Shown here: piece after piece, positions 48,759-50,385 of the stretch
Layout of the letters: each line of letters starts with the position of its first letter
Position numbering within the stretch: the stretch's first letter is position 1
Assembly: GCA_964555585.1 (NCBI GenBank)
Contig: CAZKSN010000008.1
Span: 1-50,385 of the forward strand
Origin: CAZKSN01 sp964555585
Lineage (GTDB): Bacteria; Bacillota_I; Bacilli_A; RF39; UBA660
Length of the DNA: 50,385 bases
Direction of reading: 5' to 3'
Notes under the pieces: model-generated
The model's database searches: none
Told to the model about the DNA's origin: nothing
What the model saw: the letters and a program-made list of their open reading frames with translations, nothing else
Translations under genes and position numbers: made by a program

Positions 48759-49837
48759 ATCCTTTTATTTTCTTTTCTGACTTCTTTAATTATTCCTCCA
48801 GCTATACATTCTTCCCCTAAATATATTACACATGCTTGTCCTGGAGTTACTGATTTAGCAGTTTCATATTTTACTTTTATTTCATTATTTTCAAGATACT
48901 CTATTTGAATTGGAACGTCCTCTCCTCTATATCTGAATTTGCAGGTTGCAAATATGGGCTTTGTCTCACTGATATAATTCATTTCTTCAATAATGGCCTC
49001 ATCACTTAAAAGATATTTATTATCTTCACCATAGGCAATATACAATACATTGTTTTTTAAATTTTTACCGCATACATAATGTCTTTTTTCATCACCGCTT
49101 AATCCAACATTTCTTCTTTGACCGATGGTATAATTCATTAATCCAGTATGTTTTCCAACCACTTTATTTGTTTCAATATCTATTATATTCCCTTCACTTT
49201 TCTTTAAATAGTTTGATATGAATTTCTGATAGTTTCTTTCTCCAATAAAACATATCCCAGTTGAATCCTTTTTATCATGAACTATTAAGTTGTTTTCTCT
49301 TGCTATTTTTCTCACTTCAGACTTGTTCAGATCTCCGATTGGAAACAATACATCCTTTAACTGATTGACAGTTACCTGGCTTAAAAAATATGTTTGATCC
49401 TTATTATAATCTATAGCTCTTAATAATTTACTGCCTTTTATTCTTGCATAATGTCCAGTTGCTATTTTATTTGCTCCAAGTCTTTCAGCCTCTTTTTTAA
49501 ACAAGTCAAATTTAATATATTTATTACACATTAAATCAGGATTAGGAGTTCTTCCCTTCTCTAATTCTTTTAAAAAATATTTAAATACAAAATCCCAGTA
49601 TTCTTTTATAAAATCCACTCTGTATAATGGAATATTTAACTCATCACATACTTTTTTAGCATCCAGATAATCAAGTTCCTGAGGACATATGGAAGCTGTA
49701 ATGCCTTCAATATCATTATTTAATGAACTGTCCCAATTTCTCATAAATAATCCAATTACATCATATCCTTCTTTCTTCAAAAGATAAGCTGCAACTGCAC
49801 TATCTACTCCACCACTCATTCCTACTACAACTTTCAT
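48743..49837 (-). CDS. mnmA: tRNA-specific 2-thiouridylase MnmA
   Basis: MnmA adds sulfur to carbon 2 of wobble uridine in tRNA for Lys, Glu and Gln. The 364 residues are of normal length: the PP-loop GMSGGVDSAVAAYLL (about 5-19) binds ATP, NPDLMCNKYIKF (about 103-114) holds the first catalytic Cys, DKKDSTGICFIGERNY (about 202-217) the second, and GLMNYTIGQRRNVGLSGD leads into the C-terminal tRNA-binding barrel. The ATG at 49837 is preceded by GGTGAA. The spoIIM gene lies upstream on the same strand. Confidence 0.96.
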   Translation of the reverse strand: MKVVVGMSGGVDSAVAAYLLKKEGYDVIGLFMRNWDSSLNNDIEGITASICPQELDYLDAKKVCDELNIPLYRVDFIKEYWDFVFKYFLKELEKGRTPNPDLMCNKYIKFDLFKKEAERLGANKIATGHYARIKGSKLLRAIDYNKDQTYFLSQVTVNQLKDVLFPIGDLNKSEVRKIARENNLIVHDKKDSTGICFIGERNYQKFISNYLKKSEGNIIDIETNKVVGKHTGLMNYTIGQRRNVGLSGDEKRHYVCGKNLKNNVLYIAYGEDNKYLLSDEAIIEEMNYISETKPIFATCKFRYRGEDVPIQIEYLENNEIKVKYETAKSVTPGQACVIYLGEECIAGGIIKEVRKENKRIEYIS

Positions 49838-49879
49838 ATTGTTTTCACCAGGTAAATTATATCATGATTTTATTATATT

Positions 49880-50385
49880 TTATATAATTATTCTAATTAA
49901 AAAGTAATTTAAAAATATTTCCAATAAACTGCTTATAAAAGAAATAATGATAAAAAATAAATATAAAATAAAATATTTCTTTAAAATATTTCTTAAATTA
50001 ACATTCTCATTCTTATATATAATTTTTATCAAATTTTTTGAAAATTTAACTGAATATATGCCAAATATTACTATTACTAACAAATTTATTAATTCATGAG
50101 GAAATATAAATAAAACTGAATACAGTATTCCTTTTAATTTATATGTAATAAAAAAACTGCTGATCATAAAGCCTAACATAAAACCTTTATAAAATATTAT
50201 AAATAAAGTAATTGGAACTAAAAAGAATATCATTCCACATAGCCATATAATTGTAACGTATAAAATATTTGATTTGAAACTTAACAACAAGCCTTCTTTA
50301 TAAGAAAACGTTTTTGAAGTAATTGAAGTAATATATTCAGTCAGTCCACTTCTTATAAGATACTTGTCCAAATCAGTCACAAAAA
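49880..50385 (-). CDS. Stage II sporulation protein M (SpoIIM)-like, cut by the window edge
   Basis: The visible 166 residues contain four membrane helices and the SpoIIM/DUF95 pattern, with FYKGFMLGFMISSFFITYKLKGILYSVLFIFPHELINLLVI in the middle. SpoIIM is part of the DMP peptidoglycan-remodelling complex that drives engulfment during sporulation. A GTG at 50380 could start translation, but the frame is still open at the window edge and full SpoIIM proteins have another N-terminal helix, so the real start is probably outside. Without further sporulation genes the organism's ability to sporulate cannot be judged. Confidence 0.8.
   Translation of the reverse strand, partial: FVTDLDKYLIRSGLTEYITSITSKTFSYKEGLLLSFKSNILYVTIIWLCGMIFFLVPITLFIIFYKGFMLGFMISSFFITYKLKGILYSVLFIFPHELINLLVIVIFGIYSVKFSKNLIKIIYKNENVNLRNILKKYFILYLFFIIISFISSLLEIFLNYFLIRIII

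Noticed and set aside
1..50385. CRISPR array or insertion sequence
   Set aside because: No regularly spaced repeats, transposase-like ORFs or terminal inverted repeats were found by reading; xerD is the housekeeping recombinase by context.

Overview
This window is strongly AT-rich chromosomal DNA from a Gram-positive bacterium of the Bacilli type, most like the small-genome, mostly uncultured gut lineages related to RF39/Erysipelotrichales (inference). The clues are the Firmicutes gene order ireB-ruvX-yrzB-mltG-trmR-trhP-greA, RNase HIII next to cvpA, xerD next to deoB, RarA next to a 6S-like RNA, Arg encoded almost always by AGA, and GGAGGTGAT-type ribosome binding sites. UGA is used as stop and Trp is TGG, so the standard bacterial code applies. 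MltG and a MurJ/SpoVB-type flippase point to a peptidoglycan wall. SpoIIM, the SpoVB-like flippase and a BclA-type C-terminal domain suggest a sporulating ancestry.

Layout. 1-2400: a tRNA-Lys(CTT) 3' fragment (probable attachment-site scar), a large ATP-grasp-like gene with foreign codon use, and an empty stretch ending in an orphan terminator. 2401-8822: a BclA-like surface protein, small membrane proteins, a DUF4153 protein, an RlmD-type rRNA methyltransferase, YgjV- and DUF6512-type membrane proteins and a 5'-nucleotidase. 9020-12902: a tightly packed operon of a radical SAM protein, its DUF4130 partner, groES and a frameshifted groEL, with no CIRCE element. 12954-20220: folD, the ireB-ruvX-yrzB-mltG block, the tRNA wobble-U hydroxylation/methylation genes trmR-trhP1-like-trhP2, greA and trigger factor. 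20229-30565: divergent pilus ATPase and pilin, proS, a ZIP transporter, mutS, a methyltransferase, rnhC, cvpA and trxA. 30647-33074: two cell-surface genes.

33156-38493 is the most interesting part. A queuosine operon has QueA fused to an N-formylglutamate amidohydrolase-like domain. It is followed, with 1-nt gaps, by an amidoligase and a RimK-like ATP-grasp ligase, then tgt and a glycerophosphodiesterase. So a complete amide-bond making and breaking module sits between the two queuosine tRNA enzymes. Upstream is a compact switch-like region in which a terminator hairpin overlaps both the queA promoter and its Shine-Dalgarno sequence.

38485-46572: membrane proteins, a flippase, a 6S-like RNA, rarA, xerD-deoB, a transglutaminase-like protein, a tiny Arg/Ser/Asn-rich peptide gene and a second ZIP transporter. 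46573-48684 is accessory: an HTH regulator, a small ORF, a gene broken by one in-frame stop and an unknown protein. The window closes with mnmA and a SpoIIM gene cut by the window edge.

Taken together the window is rich in anticodon-position tRNA modification (TrmR/TrhP, QueA/Tgt, MnmA). Transcription units are short, many ending in strong hairpin terminators that overlap coding ends. Promoters are often of the extended -10 form TATGTTATAAT, only 10-20 nt upstream of the start codon.
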